Positions 1-8,905 of a stretch of 64,000 bases of DNA are shown piece after piece. Where the stretch lies: assembly GCF_000620505.1 (NCBI RefSeq), contig NZ_KK211144.1, positions 725,824 to 789,823 on the forward strand, in the 5' to 3' direction. Below the pieces are notes generated by a model that was given only the letters and a program-made list of their open reading frames with translations, did not search any database and was not told where the DNA came from. The number at the start of each line of letters is the position of its first letter. Position 1 is the stretch's first letter. The position numbers were made by a program, and so were the translations under genes. Source of the stretch: Sulfitobacter sp. 20_GPM-1509m. GTDB taxonomy: Bacteria; Pseudomonadota; Alphaproteobacteria; Rhodobacterales; Rhodobacteraceae.

Positions 1-1
1 G

Positions 2-1120
2 ATGGTGGACAAGGGGATGACCCCCGGTGCCGTCATCATGCTGATCCGCGACGGCCAGATCGCGCACCTGTCGACCATGGGCAAGATCACCCCTGATGGC
101 GAACCGATGACCGAGGACGCGATTTTTCGCATCTATTCGATGACCAAACCGATCACCACGGTCGCCGCGATGATGCTGGTGGAAGAGGGCCGCCTGCTGC
201 TCGAGGCACCGGTGGCCACCTATCTGCCTGCCTTCAAGGACCTGACCGTTGTGACCGGCGAAACCGACGCCGAAGGCAAACCGGTGACCCGCCCGGCCAA
301 GGGTGTGATGACCATCCGCGACCTGATGCGCCACACCTCGGGGCTGACCTACGGGTTCTTCGGCGCGGGGCCGGCGCGCGACGCCTATAACGCCGCTGAC
401 GTGTGGTCCTCTGAGAACACCGGCATCGAACAGGCCAACCTGCTGGCCAGCTTGCCGCTGGAGCACGATCCCGGCACCACGTGGGAATATTCGCGCTCGA
501 CCGACGTGCTGGGCGCCGTGGTCGAAACCATTTCGGGCCAAAGCCTGGAAGAGTTCATGACCGCACGCATCTTTGATCCGCTGGGCATGACCGACACGTC
601 GTTCTACGTGGACGACGAGGCGGATTACCCCCGCATCGCCGAAGCCTTCCCCGATCAGGCCAAACTGGGTGCCGGAGACATTTTCGATCCGCGCGTGCGC
701 AAACCCAACCAGTCGGGCGGCGGCGGGCTGATGTCCACCGTCCACGACTATGCCAAGTTCGCGCAGATGATGCTGAACGGGGGCGAGTTGAACGGCACGC
801 GTCTGCTCTCGCCCAAAACCGTGCAACTGATGACCTCGAACCAACTCGACGGCATCACGCCCGGCAAATACTACCTGCCCGGCCCCGGTTATGGCTTTGG
901 TCTGGGATACGGCGTGCGTCTGGAAGACGGCAACGCGCCCTCCCTGGGCACCAAGGGCGACTACAACTGGGGCGGTGCGGCTGGCACAGGTTATTACGCC
1001 GATCCTGCCGAGGATATGATCGCGCTGCTGATGATCCAGTCACCGGCCAACCGCGGCCCGCTGCGTACGATCTTCAAGAATCTGGCCTATGCAACCATCG
1101 CGGACAGCCACGCCGACTAA
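2..1120 (+). CDS. Serine hydrolase, beta-lactamase/class C family (5' end outside window)
   Basis: This is a member of the beta-lactamase-related serine hydrolase family, whose members are esterases, D-aminopeptidases or penicillin-binding-like enzymes. The SxxK catalytic motif is visible as SMTK (residues 46-49 of the visible part), and a YSRS segment near residue 163 sits where the family has its Tyr motif. The visible 372 residues begin almost at the catalytic core, and the first ATG lies at base 2, so the true start is probably upstream of the window. No signal peptide can be judged. A strong terminator follows the stop. The substrate cannot be inferred; nothing specifically points to antibiotic resistance. 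Confidence 0.8.
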   Translation: MVDKGMTPGAVIMLIRDGQIAHLSTMGKITPDGEPMTEDAIFRIYSMTKPITTVAAMMLVEEGRLLLEAPVATYLPAFKDLTVVTGETDAEGKPVTRPAKGVMTIRDLMRHTSGLTYGFFGAGPARDAYNAADVWSSENTGIEQANLLASLPLEHDPGTTWEYSRSTDVLGAVVETISGQSLEEFMTARIFDPLGMTDTSFYVDDEADYPRIAEAFPDQAKLGAGDIFDPRVRKPNQSGGGGLMSTVHDYAKFAQMMLNGGELNGTRLLSPKTVQLMTSNQLDGITPGKYYLPGPGYGFGLGYGVRLEDGNAPSLGTKGDYNWGGAAGTGYYADPAEDMIALLMIQSPANRGPLRTIFKNLAYATIADSHAD

Positions 1121-1125
1121 ACAAC

Positions 1126-1160
1126 AAAGGCCCCGCACAATCGCGCGGGGCCTTTCTTCA
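1126..1160 (+). terminator. Rho-independent terminator after the serine hydrolase gene
   Basis: A perfect 11-bp stem (AAAGGCCCCGC at 1126-1136 with GCGGGGCCTTT at 1145-1155) closes an 8-nt loop and is followed by a T/C-rich tail. It begins 6 nt after the stop codon. The A-rich left flank may let it also act on the converging aminotransferase operon. Confidence 0.9.
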
Positions 1161-1227
1161 TCTTGCAGGATAAACTCCGGGGGCGCGCCAAATGCGCGGG
1201 GGCAGCGCCCCCAAACCCGCTTGCCTC

Positions 1228-2610
1228 TTACTTCAGCCCTTCGGCCTTGGCCCATTCCAGCGTCCGGTCCAGAGCCTTGCCCAGTTTTTCCAACAGCTCG
1301 TCAATCTGCTCTGCGGTGATGATCAGCGGCGGACAGATACCGATGGTTTCATAGATGTTGCGGATGATCAGCCCCTCTTCGGCGGCAAACTTGGCCGCCA
1401 TTGCCGTGATCTTGCCGCCCGGCTCAAAGGACGCCTTGGTCTCCTTGTCACGCACCAGCTCGACGCCCGCGATCAGGCCAACGCCGCGCACTTCGCCCAC
1501 CAGCGGGTGATCCGAAAACGCCCGCAGGCCCGATTGCAGCCGGTCCGCCAGACGGGCGGCGTTGCCCATCAGGTCGTCTTCCTGAATGATGTTCAGGTTC
1601 TCGATGCCCACGGCACAGGCCACGGGGTTGCCGCCTGCGGTAAAGCCATGACCCAGCGTGCCCAGTTCGGCGGTGTAATCCGCGATGATCTGGTACACGG
1701 CATCGGTCATCAGGATTGCCGCCAGCGGCATATAGGACGAGGTCAGCTGTTTCGATGTCACCAGAATGTCGGGGGTGAAGCCGTAAGTCTGGCAGCCGAA
1801 CGGCTGGCCGGTGCGGCCAAAGCCGTTGATGACTTCGTCCGAGACCAGCAGGATGTCATACTTGCGGCACAGCGCCTCGATGCCCGGCCAGTAACCTTCG
1901 GGCGGAGTCATGACGCCACCGGCACCCATCACCGGCTCGCCGATGAAGGCCGCGATTGTATCAGGATCTTCAGCCAGAATGGTGTCTTCGGCCTCTTTCA
2001 GCAGACGCGCGGTGAACTCGGTCTCGCTCTCGCCTTCGTTGGCCCAGCGGTAGTGGTGCGGGCAGGTCAGGTGCACGACGGGAATCGCCGGCAGGTCAAA
2101 GCCGCGCTGGTTGCCCGGCAAGCCGGTCAGCGAGCCCGAGGCGATGGTGATGCCGTGGTAGCCCTTGTTGCGCGCGAGGAATTTCTTTTTCTTCGGACGG
2201 CCCAGCATGTTGTTCATGAACCAGACGAATTTGACGACCGTGTCGTTCGCCTCGGAGCCTGAGTTGGTGTAGAACACCTTGGTCAGATGCTCGGGCGTCA
2301 TTTCCACCAGCTTTTCGGCCAGCAGGATACCGGGCGCATGCGCCTTGTGGGCAAAGTTCTGGATATAGGGCAGCTCGGACATCTGCTTGGCCGCCGCTTC
2401 CACCAGACGCGGCTGTGAAAAGCCGACCGCAACCGACCACAGGCCCGCCAGACCTTCGAGGTATTTCTTACCCTCGCTGTCATAGACATAGCAGCCCTCA
2501 CCCTTGGTGATGATCATGGGGCCCTGTTCTTCGTGCACCCGCGCGTTGGTGTAGGGGTGCAGCTGATACGCAATGTCGGTTTCTTGCAGCGAGTTCGAAC
2601 GAATGTTCAT
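1228..2610 (-). CDS. Class III PLP-dependent aminotransferase (omega-amino acid/polyamine type)
   Basis: The 460-residue protein is a class III aminotransferase of the family that includes putrescine/spermidine:pyruvate, taurine:pyruvate and other omega-amine transaminases. Conserved features include the TNSGSEAND cofactor-phosphate loop, an SDEVINGFGRTG segment with the PLP-ring Asp, and the PLP lysine in the SKQLTSSY segment. The ATG at 2610 (MNIRSNS) is preferred over an upstream start at 2700, because the extra 30 residues are unlike the family and would run into the deacetylase gene. It lies 43 nt downstream of the acetylpolyamine-amidohydrolase-like gene, and that gene overlaps the GntR gene, so the three form one operon. 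Context favours an amine released by the deacetylase as substrate, but this is inference. Confidence 0.85.
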   Translation of the reverse strand: MNIRSNSLQETDIAYQLHPYTNARVHEEQGPMIITKGEGCYVYDSEGKKYLEGLAGLWSVAVGFSQPRLVEAAAKQMSELPYIQNFAHKAHAPGILLAEKLVEMTPEHLTKVFYTNSGSEANDTVVKFVWFMNNMLGRPKKKKFLARNKGYHGITIASGSLTGLPGNQRGFDLPAIPVVHLTCPHHYRWANEGESETEFTARLLKEAEDTILAEDPDTIAAFIGEPVMGAGGVMTPPEGYWPGIEALCRKYDILLVSDEVINGFGRTGQPFGCQTYGFTPDILVTSKQLTSSYMPLAAILMTDAVYQIIADYTAELGTLGHGFTAGGNPVACAVGIENLNIIQEDDLMGNAARLADRLQSGLRAFSDHPLVGEVRGVGLIAGVELVRDKETKASFEPGGKITAMAAKFAAEEGLIIRNIYETIGICPPLIITAEQIDELLEKLGKALDRTLEWAKAEGLK

Positions 2611-2653
2611 GTCTGTTTCCCGTCGGTCAGAGCGGCGCAAGGGTGCGCCAGTT

Positions 2654-3688
2654 TCAAAATTGCATGTCCCGTCCGGTGTATCCGGCCAGAAATGCCACAA
2701 GCGAAGTGGTCAGGTCGGGCGAAAGATACCCGCCCTCTTGCACCAGAACCGTCGGCAGCCCGGCGGCGGCAATCATGCCCCCTGCGCGGGAAAAGCCGTC
2801 AAAGGTCACCTGCAACCCCTTGAGAGGGTCGTTTTCATGTGCATCCAGCCCAAGGCTTACAACGAGCGCATCAGGCTTAAAAGAGGCCACGCGGTCAAGC
2901 CCTGTCGCCACCGCATCGCACCACCCGTCATCGCCGGTGCTTTGCGCCAGAGGAATGTTCAGGTTGTACCCCTCGCCTGCCCCGCGCCCCGTCTCGTGAT
3001 CGTAGCCCACAAAGAACGGGTAATAGGTTTCGGGCGTGGCATGGACCGAAACGAACAGAACGTCGTCGCGCTCGTAAAAGATGTCCTGCGTGCCATTGCC
3101 ATGGTGCACATCAATGTCCAGCACCGCGACCCGTCCATGGGTTTCGCGCAAGGCTTCGGCAGCAACGGCAGCGCAGTTGATCATGCAGTGACCGGCAACG
3201 ATATCTGCCGAACTGTGGTGCCCCGGCGGGCGGCACAGTGCATAGGCCACGTTGTCACCACCCAGAACCGCCTGTGCCGCATCATAGGCGGCCGCGGCTG
3301 CACCCAGCGTCGCCTGCCATGAATTCTTGCCCAAGGGGGCCGAGGTGTCGCCCATATGCCAGCCGGCCTTGCCCACGATATGTTTGGGATAGGTGCGTTC
3401 CGAATTCAGCGCGTGCACGTTCGGCACCACCTCGGGGCCGGAGCCTTCCAGCGCCTTCCACTCATCCCAACCGGTTTCGAGAAAGGTCAAAAGCTCGGGC
3501 GTATGAACCTTTTCCAGCAGCGCGCGCGGCACCTCGCCCGGCTCGGTTACGGGCAGGTCGAGCCGGTGCAGCCCCGCCAGCAACAACCGCGCCCGTTCCG
3601 CCTGTTCGGCGTTGCGGGCCATATTGCCCATGTACAGACGAAACGCGGGGTCGTGCGCCTCGGTCTTTTTGGCGTAGAAACATTTCAT
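2654..3688 (-). CDS. Histone deacetylase-like amidohydrolase (acetylpolyamine amidohydrolase type)
   Basis: This 344-residue enzyme belongs to the arginase/deacetylase superfamily, bacterial acetylpolyamine amidohydrolase branch, which hydrolyses N-acetyl groups from polyamines or related amides using one zinc ion. The catalytic His pair is in PPGHHS (H157, H158). Zinc ligands are in DIDVHHG (D193, H195) and in LGLDAHENDP (D282). The transition-state Tyr is in EGGY (Y321). Its ATG overlaps the stop of the upstream GntR gene by 4 nt (ATGA), implying translational coupling. Pairing with a class III aminotransferase fits deacetylation followed by transamination of a polyamine-like amine, but other N-acyl amines are possible. 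Confidence 0.85.
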   Translation of the reverse strand: MKCFYAKKTEAHDPAFRLYMGNMARNAEQAERARLLLAGLHRLDLPVTEPGEVPRALLEKVHTPELLTFLETGWDEWKALEGSGPEVVPNVHALNSERTYPKHIVGKAGWHMGDTSAPLGKNSWQATLGAAAAAYDAAQAVLGGDNVAYALCRPPGHHSSADIVAGHCMINCAAVAAEALRETHGRVAVLDIDVHHGNGTQDIFYERDDVLFVSVHATPETYYPFFVGYDHETGRGAGEGYNLNIPLAQSTGDDGWCDAVATGLDRVASFKPDALVVSLGLDAHENDPLKGLQVTFDGFSRAGGMIAAAGLPTVLVQEGGYLSPDLTTSLVAFLAGYTGRDMQF

Positions 3689-4380
3689 TCCGGTTTGCCC
3701 TCTTGCTGGTCATGGAAATGTTGCGTGACCATCTCTTTGGCGACGCTGATGTGATAGTCGATGGCGCCCGCCGCACGGTTCGCATCCCGAAGCGCGACGG
3801 CCTCGACAATCGGGTCGTGCGTTCCCGCCATCTGGTGCGGATCGTCATACAGCCGCCCGATCACCAGCAGCCCCAGCTTTGTCTCGTTGGCGATCTGGTC
3901 GAACAGTTGCAGGAACCGCTGATTGCCTGAATGTTCGCAGATCAGCCGGTGAAACAGCATATCCGCCGAGACATGGGCCATCAGATCGTCGCCCTCGCCC
4001 GCCAGCCGGTGCAGCTCGGCCGCTTGGGCACGCAGCGCAGGCAGGGCGACGTCAGCGTTGATTTCGGTCAGCCGCCGGATCGCCGCCGTCTCCAGCAGGA
4101 TGCGCAGGTCATAGAGGTCCGACATCGACGCCACGGACACCACTTTGACAAAGAAACCACGGTTGGTGCGGTATTCCACCAGGCCCGAGGATTCCAGCAA
4201 CCGCAGCGCCTCGCGCACGGGTGCACGGCTAAGGTCCATCTGTTTGGCAATGGTCGATTCGGCCAGACGTTCACCCGGTGGAATGCCGCCCGCAAGGATC
4301 GCATCGACCAGCGTTTTGGCCACCCGGTCCACAAGACCGTCGCGATTGAGAGGAACAAATCCGCGGTGTTCAGCCAACAC
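3685..4380 (-). CDS. GntR family transcriptional regulator, FCD (FadR-like) domain
   Basis: This 231-residue regulator has an N-terminal winged helix (about residues 12-80, with the recognition-helix segment LSRAPVREALRLLESSGLV) and a C-terminal all-helical FCD ligand domain (about 90-215). FCD regulators usually sense small organic acids or related metabolites. The gene is first in the minus-strand operon and divergent from the aldolase/ABC transporter operon, so it probably controls both directions. The shared intergenic region holds the palindrome TTGTCGACAA, the kind of site this family binds. The effector is unknown. Confidence 0.88.
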   Translation of the reverse strand: MLAEHRGFVPLNRDGLVDRVAKTLVDAILAGGIPPGERLAESTIAKQMDLSRAPVREALRLLESSGLVEYRTNRGFFVKVVSVASMSDLYDLRILLETAAIRRLTEINADVALPALRAQAAELHRLAGEGDDLMAHVSADMLFHRLICEHSGNQRFLQLFDQIANETKLGLLVIGRLYDDPHQMAGTHDPIVEAVALRDANRAAGAIDYHISVAKEMVTQHFHDQQEGKPE

Positions 4381-4451
4381 TCTTTTCTCCGTGAAACCAC
4401 ACTGCCCAGATCCGCAGCTTTACCCACTTTTGGTAACTGACGATTTGTCGT

Positions 4452-4461
4452 TTGTCGACAA
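4452..4461. promoter_or_regulatory. Candidate operator for the GntR/FCD regulator
   Basis: TTGTCGACAA is a perfect 10-bp palindrome in the divergent intergenic region 4381-4531. A second TTGTCG half-site lies just upstream (4445-4450). It resembles the TTGT-N2-ACAA sites of FCD-type GntR proteins. No -10/-35 boxes could be assigned with confidence. Confidence 0.5.
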
Positions 4462-4531
4462 TCTTCTTGACTCATGGCCTGCAAGGCAATCTTCTGTCCC
4501 CACTGACGCACTGTCCTTTGGAGGCCCCAGC

Positions 4532-5359
4532 ATGGCGAAAACCGCGCAATCCAAGACCGACGAAACCATTTCCTTCGGTGGTGGCGCTCATGCTGGCACT
4601 CGTCGCGATCCGAATGATGAGGCACAGATTCGCATCGATCTGGCAGCGGCCTACCAACTGATCGCACTCAACGGCATGGACGACAGCATCTTTACACATA
4701 TCTCGGCCCGCCTGCCGGACGGACCCGATGGCACCAAGCGGTTCCTGCTGAACCCTTACGGGCTGATGTTCGACGAGGTGACCGCATCGAACCTTGTGAC
4801 CATCGACGAAACCGGCGCGATCATCGACGACCCTTACGGCGCAGGCGTGAATGCGGCGGGCTTTACCATTCACTCGGCGGTTCACATGGCCCGCCACGAT
4901 GCTGCCTGTGTTCTGCACACGCACACTGTCGCGGGTGTGGCGGTCAGTTCCCTGCAAGAGGGGCTGTTGCCGCTGAACCAGTGGTCGGCACAGTTCCACG
5001 GGAAAATCGCCTTCCATGATTACGAAGGCATCGCGCTGGATCTGGACGAGCGTGAACGGCTGGTCGCAGATCTGGGCGATCTGAGCGTCATGCTGCTGCG
5101 CAATCACGGCACGCTGATCTGCGGGCGTTCGGTCGCCGAAGCGGTGAAGCTGGCGTTCAATCTGGAACGCTCGTGCAAGGCACAGATTGCGGCCCTGTCC
5201 ACCGGGCTGACACCGATCCCGCTGGACGATGATCTGGCCACGCACACGGCGGCGCAATACGCGCGCGCCTATGACAAGACCGAAGCCGCAGGCATTGATC
5301 CCGAATGGGATGCGATGCTGCGCCTTTTGGACCGGCAAGCACCGGCCTATGCCGACTGA
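4532..5359 (+). CDS. Class II aldolase/adducin family protein
   Basis: This 275-residue protein carries the class II aldolase/adducin fold. Metal-binding histidines are visible in VLHTHTVAG (near residue 126) and in LLRNHGTL (near 190). Family members are metal-dependent aldolases, epimerases or decarboxylases such as L-fuculose-phosphate aldolase; this longer form resembles many uncharacterised proteobacterial paralogues. The ATG at 4532 is chosen because it has GGAG nine bases upstream (4520-4523) and because a reading-frame extension to 4145 would run back through the regulator gene. It is the first gene of the plus-strand operon ahead of a peptide-type ABC transporter, so it probably acts on the imported compound or a derivative. 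The substrate is unknown. Confidence 0.82.
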   Translation: MAKTAQSKTDETISFGGGAHAGTRRDPNDEAQIRIDLAAAYQLIALNGMDDSIFTHISARLPDGPDGTKRFLLNPYGLMFDEVTASNLVTIDETGAIIDDPYGAGVNAAGFTIHSAVHMARHDAACVLHTHTVAGVAVSSLQEGLLPLNQWSAQFHGKIAFHDYEGIALDLDERERLVADLGDLSVMLLRNHGTLICGRSVAEAVKLAFNLERSCKAQIAALSTGLTPIPLDDDLATHTAAQYARAYDKTEAAGIDPEWDAMLRLLDRQAPAYAD

Positions 5360-5424
5360 ACCAAAACCCAGACCCGCGCCAAAGCGGGCCAAACCGTCAC
5401 CCCAAACCAACAGGGACGATCACT

Positions 5425-6969
5425 ATGAAACACCTTAAACTGACAACCTTCCTTGTGGCCGCGATGCTGGCCACGGGGGCCGCCGCACAAGAGGACGGCG
5501 GACGCCTTGACCTGATCGTACAGCCCGAGCCGCCCAGCCTGATGTTGGGCCTGGTGCAGAACGGTCCGACGCAAATGGTCTCCGGCCAGATCTACGAGGG
5601 CCTTCTGCGCTACAACACCGATCTCGAGCCGCAGCCGTCACTGGCCAAGAGCTGGGAAATTGCCGAAGACGGCATGACCTACACCTTTCACCTGAACGAA
5701 GGTGTGACATGGCACGACGGCGAACCGTTTTCGTCCGCTGACGTGGTGTTCACCACCAAGTTCCTTCAGGATAACCACCCCCGTTTCCGCGCGGCCTTCA
5801 GCCATGTGGAAAGCGTCGAGGCACCGGATGCCAACACCGTCGTCATCAAGATGAAAGAGCCCTATGGCCCCTTCATCAACGCTTTTGAAGCAGGTTCAAT
5901 GCCCATCGTGCCCGCGCACATCTACGAAGGCACCGATTACGCCACCAACGAAATGAACGCCACGCCCATCGGCACCGGCCCCTACAAGTTCGTGGAATGG
6001 AGCAAGGGCAGCTTTATCCATCTGACCAAGAACCCCGATTACTATATCGACGGCCTGCCGCACATCGACGACCTGTATTACCGTGTCGTCCCTGACGCGG
6101 CATCGCGCGCCGTGGCCTTTGAAACCGGTGAAGTGTCGGTTCTCCCCGGCGGTGCCGTCGAAAACTGGGACGTGAAGCGCCTGACAGAGATGGACGGCGT
6201 GTGTTCGACCTCCGCGGGTTGGGAATTCTTTGCGCCGCACGCATGGATGTGGCTGAACAACCGCGAAGGGCCGACCTCGGACAAACGCTTCCGCCAGGCG
6301 GTCATGTTCGCGCTGGACCGCGAGTTCGTCAAAGACGTGGTCTGGAACGGTTTCGGAAAAGTGCCCACCGGCCCCGTGTCGTCCAAGACCAACTTTTACT
6401 CCGACGATGTGCCGCAGTACCCGCACGACCCCGACAAGGCCAAGGAACTGCTGGCCGAAATGGGCTATGACGGCACGCCGGTGCGCGTTCTGCCCCTGCC
6501 CTACGGCGAGACATGGCAGCGCTGGGCCGAAGCGGTAAAGCAGAACCTCGAAGAGGTTGGCATCAAGGTCGACATCGATTCGGCTGACGTCGCGGGCTGG
6601 AACGAGAAAACGGCCAACTGGGACTATGACATGGCCTTTACCTATCTCTACCAGTACGGCGATCCTGCCTTGGGTGTCGCGCGGAACTATACCGCCGACC
6701 AGATCAAGAAGGGCAGCCCGTGGAACAACGTCGAGGGCTATGAAAACCCCGAGCTGGACAAGAAATGGGCCGCCGCCGCGATCGAGCCGGACAACGCGAA
6801 ACGTCAGGAACTGTACACAGAAATCCAGCAACAGATCGTCGAGGATGTCCCCGTCGCATGGCTGCTGGAGATCGAGTTCCCGACGATCTACCGCTGCAAC
6901 GTCAAGAACCTGATCACCACGGGGATCGGCCTGAACGACGGTCTGCGCGACGCCTGGATCGAACAGTAA
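5425..6969 (+). CDS. ABC transporter substrate-binding protein, dipeptide/oligopeptide family 5
   Basis: This 514-residue periplasmic binding protein has a Sec signal peptide (about residues 1-20, ending ATGAAAQ) and the SBP_bac_5 fold typical of DppA/OppA/NikA-like proteins. The ATG at 5425 is chosen because the signal peptide starts there; the longer open frame from 5305 has no such feature. It heads the transport part of the operon: two permeases and a double ATPase follow. Family 5 proteins bind peptides, but also glycosides, opines and nickel chelates, so the ligand cannot be assigned. Linkage to an amidohydrolase and aminotransferase would suit an amide or modified amine. Confidence 0.88.
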   Translation: MKHLKLTTFLVAAMLATGAAAQEDGGRLDLIVQPEPPSLMLGLVQNGPTQMVSGQIYEGLLRYNTDLEPQPSLAKSWEIAEDGMTYTFHLNEGVTWHDGEPFSSADVVFTTKFLQDNHPRFRAAFSHVESVEAPDANTVVIKMKEPYGPFINAFEAGSMPIVPAHIYEGTDYATNEMNATPIGTGPYKFVEWSKGSFIHLTKNPDYYIDGLPHIDDLYYRVVPDAASRAVAFETGEVSVLPGGAVENWDVKRLTEMDGVCSTSAGWEFFAPHAWMWLNNREGPTSDKRFRQAVMFALDREFVKDVVWNGFGKVPTGPVSSKTNFYSDDVPQYPHDPDKAKELLAEMGYDGTPVRVLPLPYGETWQRWAEAVKQNLEEVGIKVDIDSADVAGWNEKTANWDYDMAFTYLYQYGDPALGVARNYTADQIKKGSPWNNVEGYENPELDKKWAAAAIEPDNAKRQELYTEIQQQIVEDVPVAWLLEIEFPTIYRCNVKNLITTGIGLNDGLRDAWIEQ

Positions 6970-6980
6970 ACCCAATCGAG

Positions 6981-7006
6981 GGGGCGGGAGCTTCGGGTCT
7001 CGCCCC
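6981..7006 (+). terminator. Intercistronic hairpin between binding-protein and permease genes
   Basis: GGGGCGGGA (6981-6989) pairs with TCTCGCCCC (6998-7006), including one G-T wobble, and has no T-run. Such hairpins commonly stabilise the abundant binding-protein mRNA or attenuate downstream expression; which applies here is not shown. Confidence 0.5.
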
Positions 7007-7077
7007 TGCACCCTTTCGGGGGTGACACGTGACTGGTGCGCCTTTCAGGGCGACCCAAGACTTACAGGTGACATCTG

Positions 7078-8055
7078 ATGGCCATTGCCGGAACGATTTT
7101 CGGGCGCTTGCTCAAGGCGGCGCTGACGCTTCTTGCCATTGCGGTGCTGAACTTTTTCCTGATTCACGCCGCACCGGGTGATCCGGCCGTCGTACTGGCG
7201 GGCGAAGCGGGTGCCGCAGACGAACAGATGATCGCCGACCTGCGTGCGCAGTTCGGTCTGGATCAACCGCTGTATGTGCAGCTTTACCGCTATGTCGGCA
7301 ACATCCTGACGCTGGACCTTGGCTATTCCTTCCGTCAGGGCGCGCCGGTGCTGGACCTGATCCTGGAACGGCTGCCCGCGACCCTGATCCTGACGCTGAC
7401 CGCCTTCTGGATTTCGCTGCTGGCCGGTGTGGCGCTGGGCGTTGCAGCGTCCGCACGGGTGGGCAAGTTCACCGACAGCCTGATCACCGGCACCGCGCTG
7501 TTGTTCTATGCCACGCCGCTCTACTGGGCCGCGTTGATGGCGGTGCTGGTATTCTCGGTGCAACTGGGCTGGTTGCCCGGCTTTGGCTATGAAACCGTCG
7601 GCAGCGGCTATGGCGGGTTCGACCGTGCCATCGACATCCTCAAACACCTGATCCTGCCGGCGCTGACGCTGGGTCTGTTCTTCATGGCGGTCTATATGCG
7701 CATGACCCGCGCCTCGATGCTGGAAGTGGCGCAACAGGATTTCGTGAAAACCGCCCGCGCCAAGGGGCTGGCCCCGTCCGTCATCCGCCGCCGCCACATC
7801 CTGCGCAACGCGCTGCTGCCGGTGGTGACGCTGGCGGGGCTTCAGGCGGGGCAACTGGTGGGCGGTGCCGTGCTGACCGAAACCGTCTTTGCATGGCCCG
7901 GCATCGGCCGGCTGATGTTCGAAAGCCTGGCAGCCCGCGATTACAACACCATCCTCGGCGTCTTCCTCGTTTCGGCGCTGATGGTCATCATTTTCAACAT
8001 CATCACCGACATCGTCTACCGGTTGATCGACCCGCGCATCGGGCAAAAGGCATAG
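7078..8055 (+). CDS. ABC transporter permease, DppB/OppB type
   Basis: This 325-residue inner-membrane permease has about six transmembrane segments. It carries the cytoplasmic EAA loop that contacts the ATPase (QDFVKTARAKGLAPSVIRRR, near residues 218-238) and the family's typical C-terminal segment ending DPRIGQKA. The N-terminal part has the long periplasmic stretch seen in DppB proteins. It lies between the binding protein and the second permease (10-nt gap), as in canonical dipeptide transporter operons. Confidence 0.9.
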   Translation: MAIAGTIFGRLLKAALTLLAIAVLNFFLIHAAPGDPAVVLAGEAGAADEQMIADLRAQFGLDQPLYVQLYRYVGNILTLDLGYSFRQGAPVLDLILERLPATLILTLTAFWISLLAGVALGVAASARVGKFTDSLITGTALLFYATPLYWAALMAVLVFSVQLGWLPGFGYETVGSGYGGFDRAIDILKHLILPALTLGLFFMAVYMRMTRASMLEVAQQDFVKTARAKGLAPSVIRRRHILRNALLPVVTLAGLQAGQLVGGAVLTETVFAWPGIGRLMFESLAARDYNTILGVFLVSALMVIIFNIITDIVYRLIDPRIGQKA

Positions 8056-8065
8056 GAGAACCCCC

Positions 8066-8905
8066 ATGAGTCTTTGGAGCCGTTTCGCCACCAACCGCGC
8101 CGCCGTCATCGGCCTGATCGTTCTGATCGCGGTCATCATCATCGCCCTGCTGGCCCCCGTCATGTTCCCCAAAGGACCGTGGGCCATGGTGCAACGCCCG
8201 TTCCTGGCCCCCTTCGACACCGACGGGCTGCCGCTGGGTACCGACACGCTGGGCCGCAATGTGCTGGCCGGTCTGATCTACGGCGCGCGGGTATCGCTGC
8301 TGGTGGGGCTTGTCTCGACCGTGATGGCGCTGCTGATCGGCGTGCCGCTGGGGGCTGTCGCAGGGTTCTACGGCGGCTGGGTCGACGAGATTGCCATGCG
8401 CTTTACCGAATTTTTCCAGACCATCCCCAACTTTGCCCTCGCCATCGTGCTGGTGGCGATCCTGGAACCCTCGCTGACCTCGATCACCATCTCCATCGCC
8501 ATCGTGTCGTGGCCCCCCGTCGCGCGTCTGGTGCGCGCCGAGGTGATGTCTGTCACACGGCGCGAATATGTCGATGCGGCGCGGCTGGCAGGGCTGTCGA
8601 ACCTGCACATCCTGACCCGTCAGGTGCTGCCCAACACGGTGTCGCCCATCATCGTCATGGCCTCGCTGATGGTCGCCACCGCGATCCTGCTGGAAAGCTC
8701 GCTGTCGTTCCTTGGCTTGGGTGATCCCAACATCATGTCCTGGGGCTATCAGATCGGGGCGGCGCGCACCGTCATCCGCTCGGCCTGGTGGCTGTCGTTC
8801 TTTCCCGGCGTCGCCATCGTTCTGACCGTGCTGGCGCTGAACCTGATCGGCGAGGGGCTGAACGACGCCCTGAACCCGCATCTGACACGAAAGGGCAAGT
8901 CATGA
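8066..8905 (+). CDS. ABC transporter permease, DppC/OppC type
   Basis: This is a 279-residue inner-membrane permease partner of the preceding DppB-like protein. It begins with the N-terminal transmembrane segment of the OppC_N region (NRAAVIGLIVLIAVIIIALLA), has the PLGTDTLGRNV motif (about residues 54-64), and carries the EAA loop RREYVDAARLAGLSNLHILT. A ribosome-binding sequence (AGGAG) precedes the ATG at 8066. Its TGA overlaps the ATG of the ATPase gene by 4 nt. Confidence 0.9.
   Translation: MSLWSRFATNRAAVIGLIVLIAVIIIALLAPVMFPKGPWAMVQRPFLAPFDTDGLPLGTDTLGRNVLAGLIYGARVSLLVGLVSTVMALLIGVPLGAVAGFYGGWVDEIAMRFTEFFQTIPNFALAIVLVAILEPSLTSITISIAIVSWPPVARLVRAEVMSVTRREYVDAARLAGLSNLHILTRQVLPNTVSPIIVMASLMVATAILLESSLSFLGLGDPNIMSWGYQIGAARTVIRSAWWLSFFPGVAIVLTVLALNLIGEGLNDALNPHLTRKGKS

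Noticed and set aside
2..1120. An antibiotic-resistance beta-lactamase
   Set aside because: The SxxK motif is shared with many esterases and peptidases; nothing in the context supports a resistance role.
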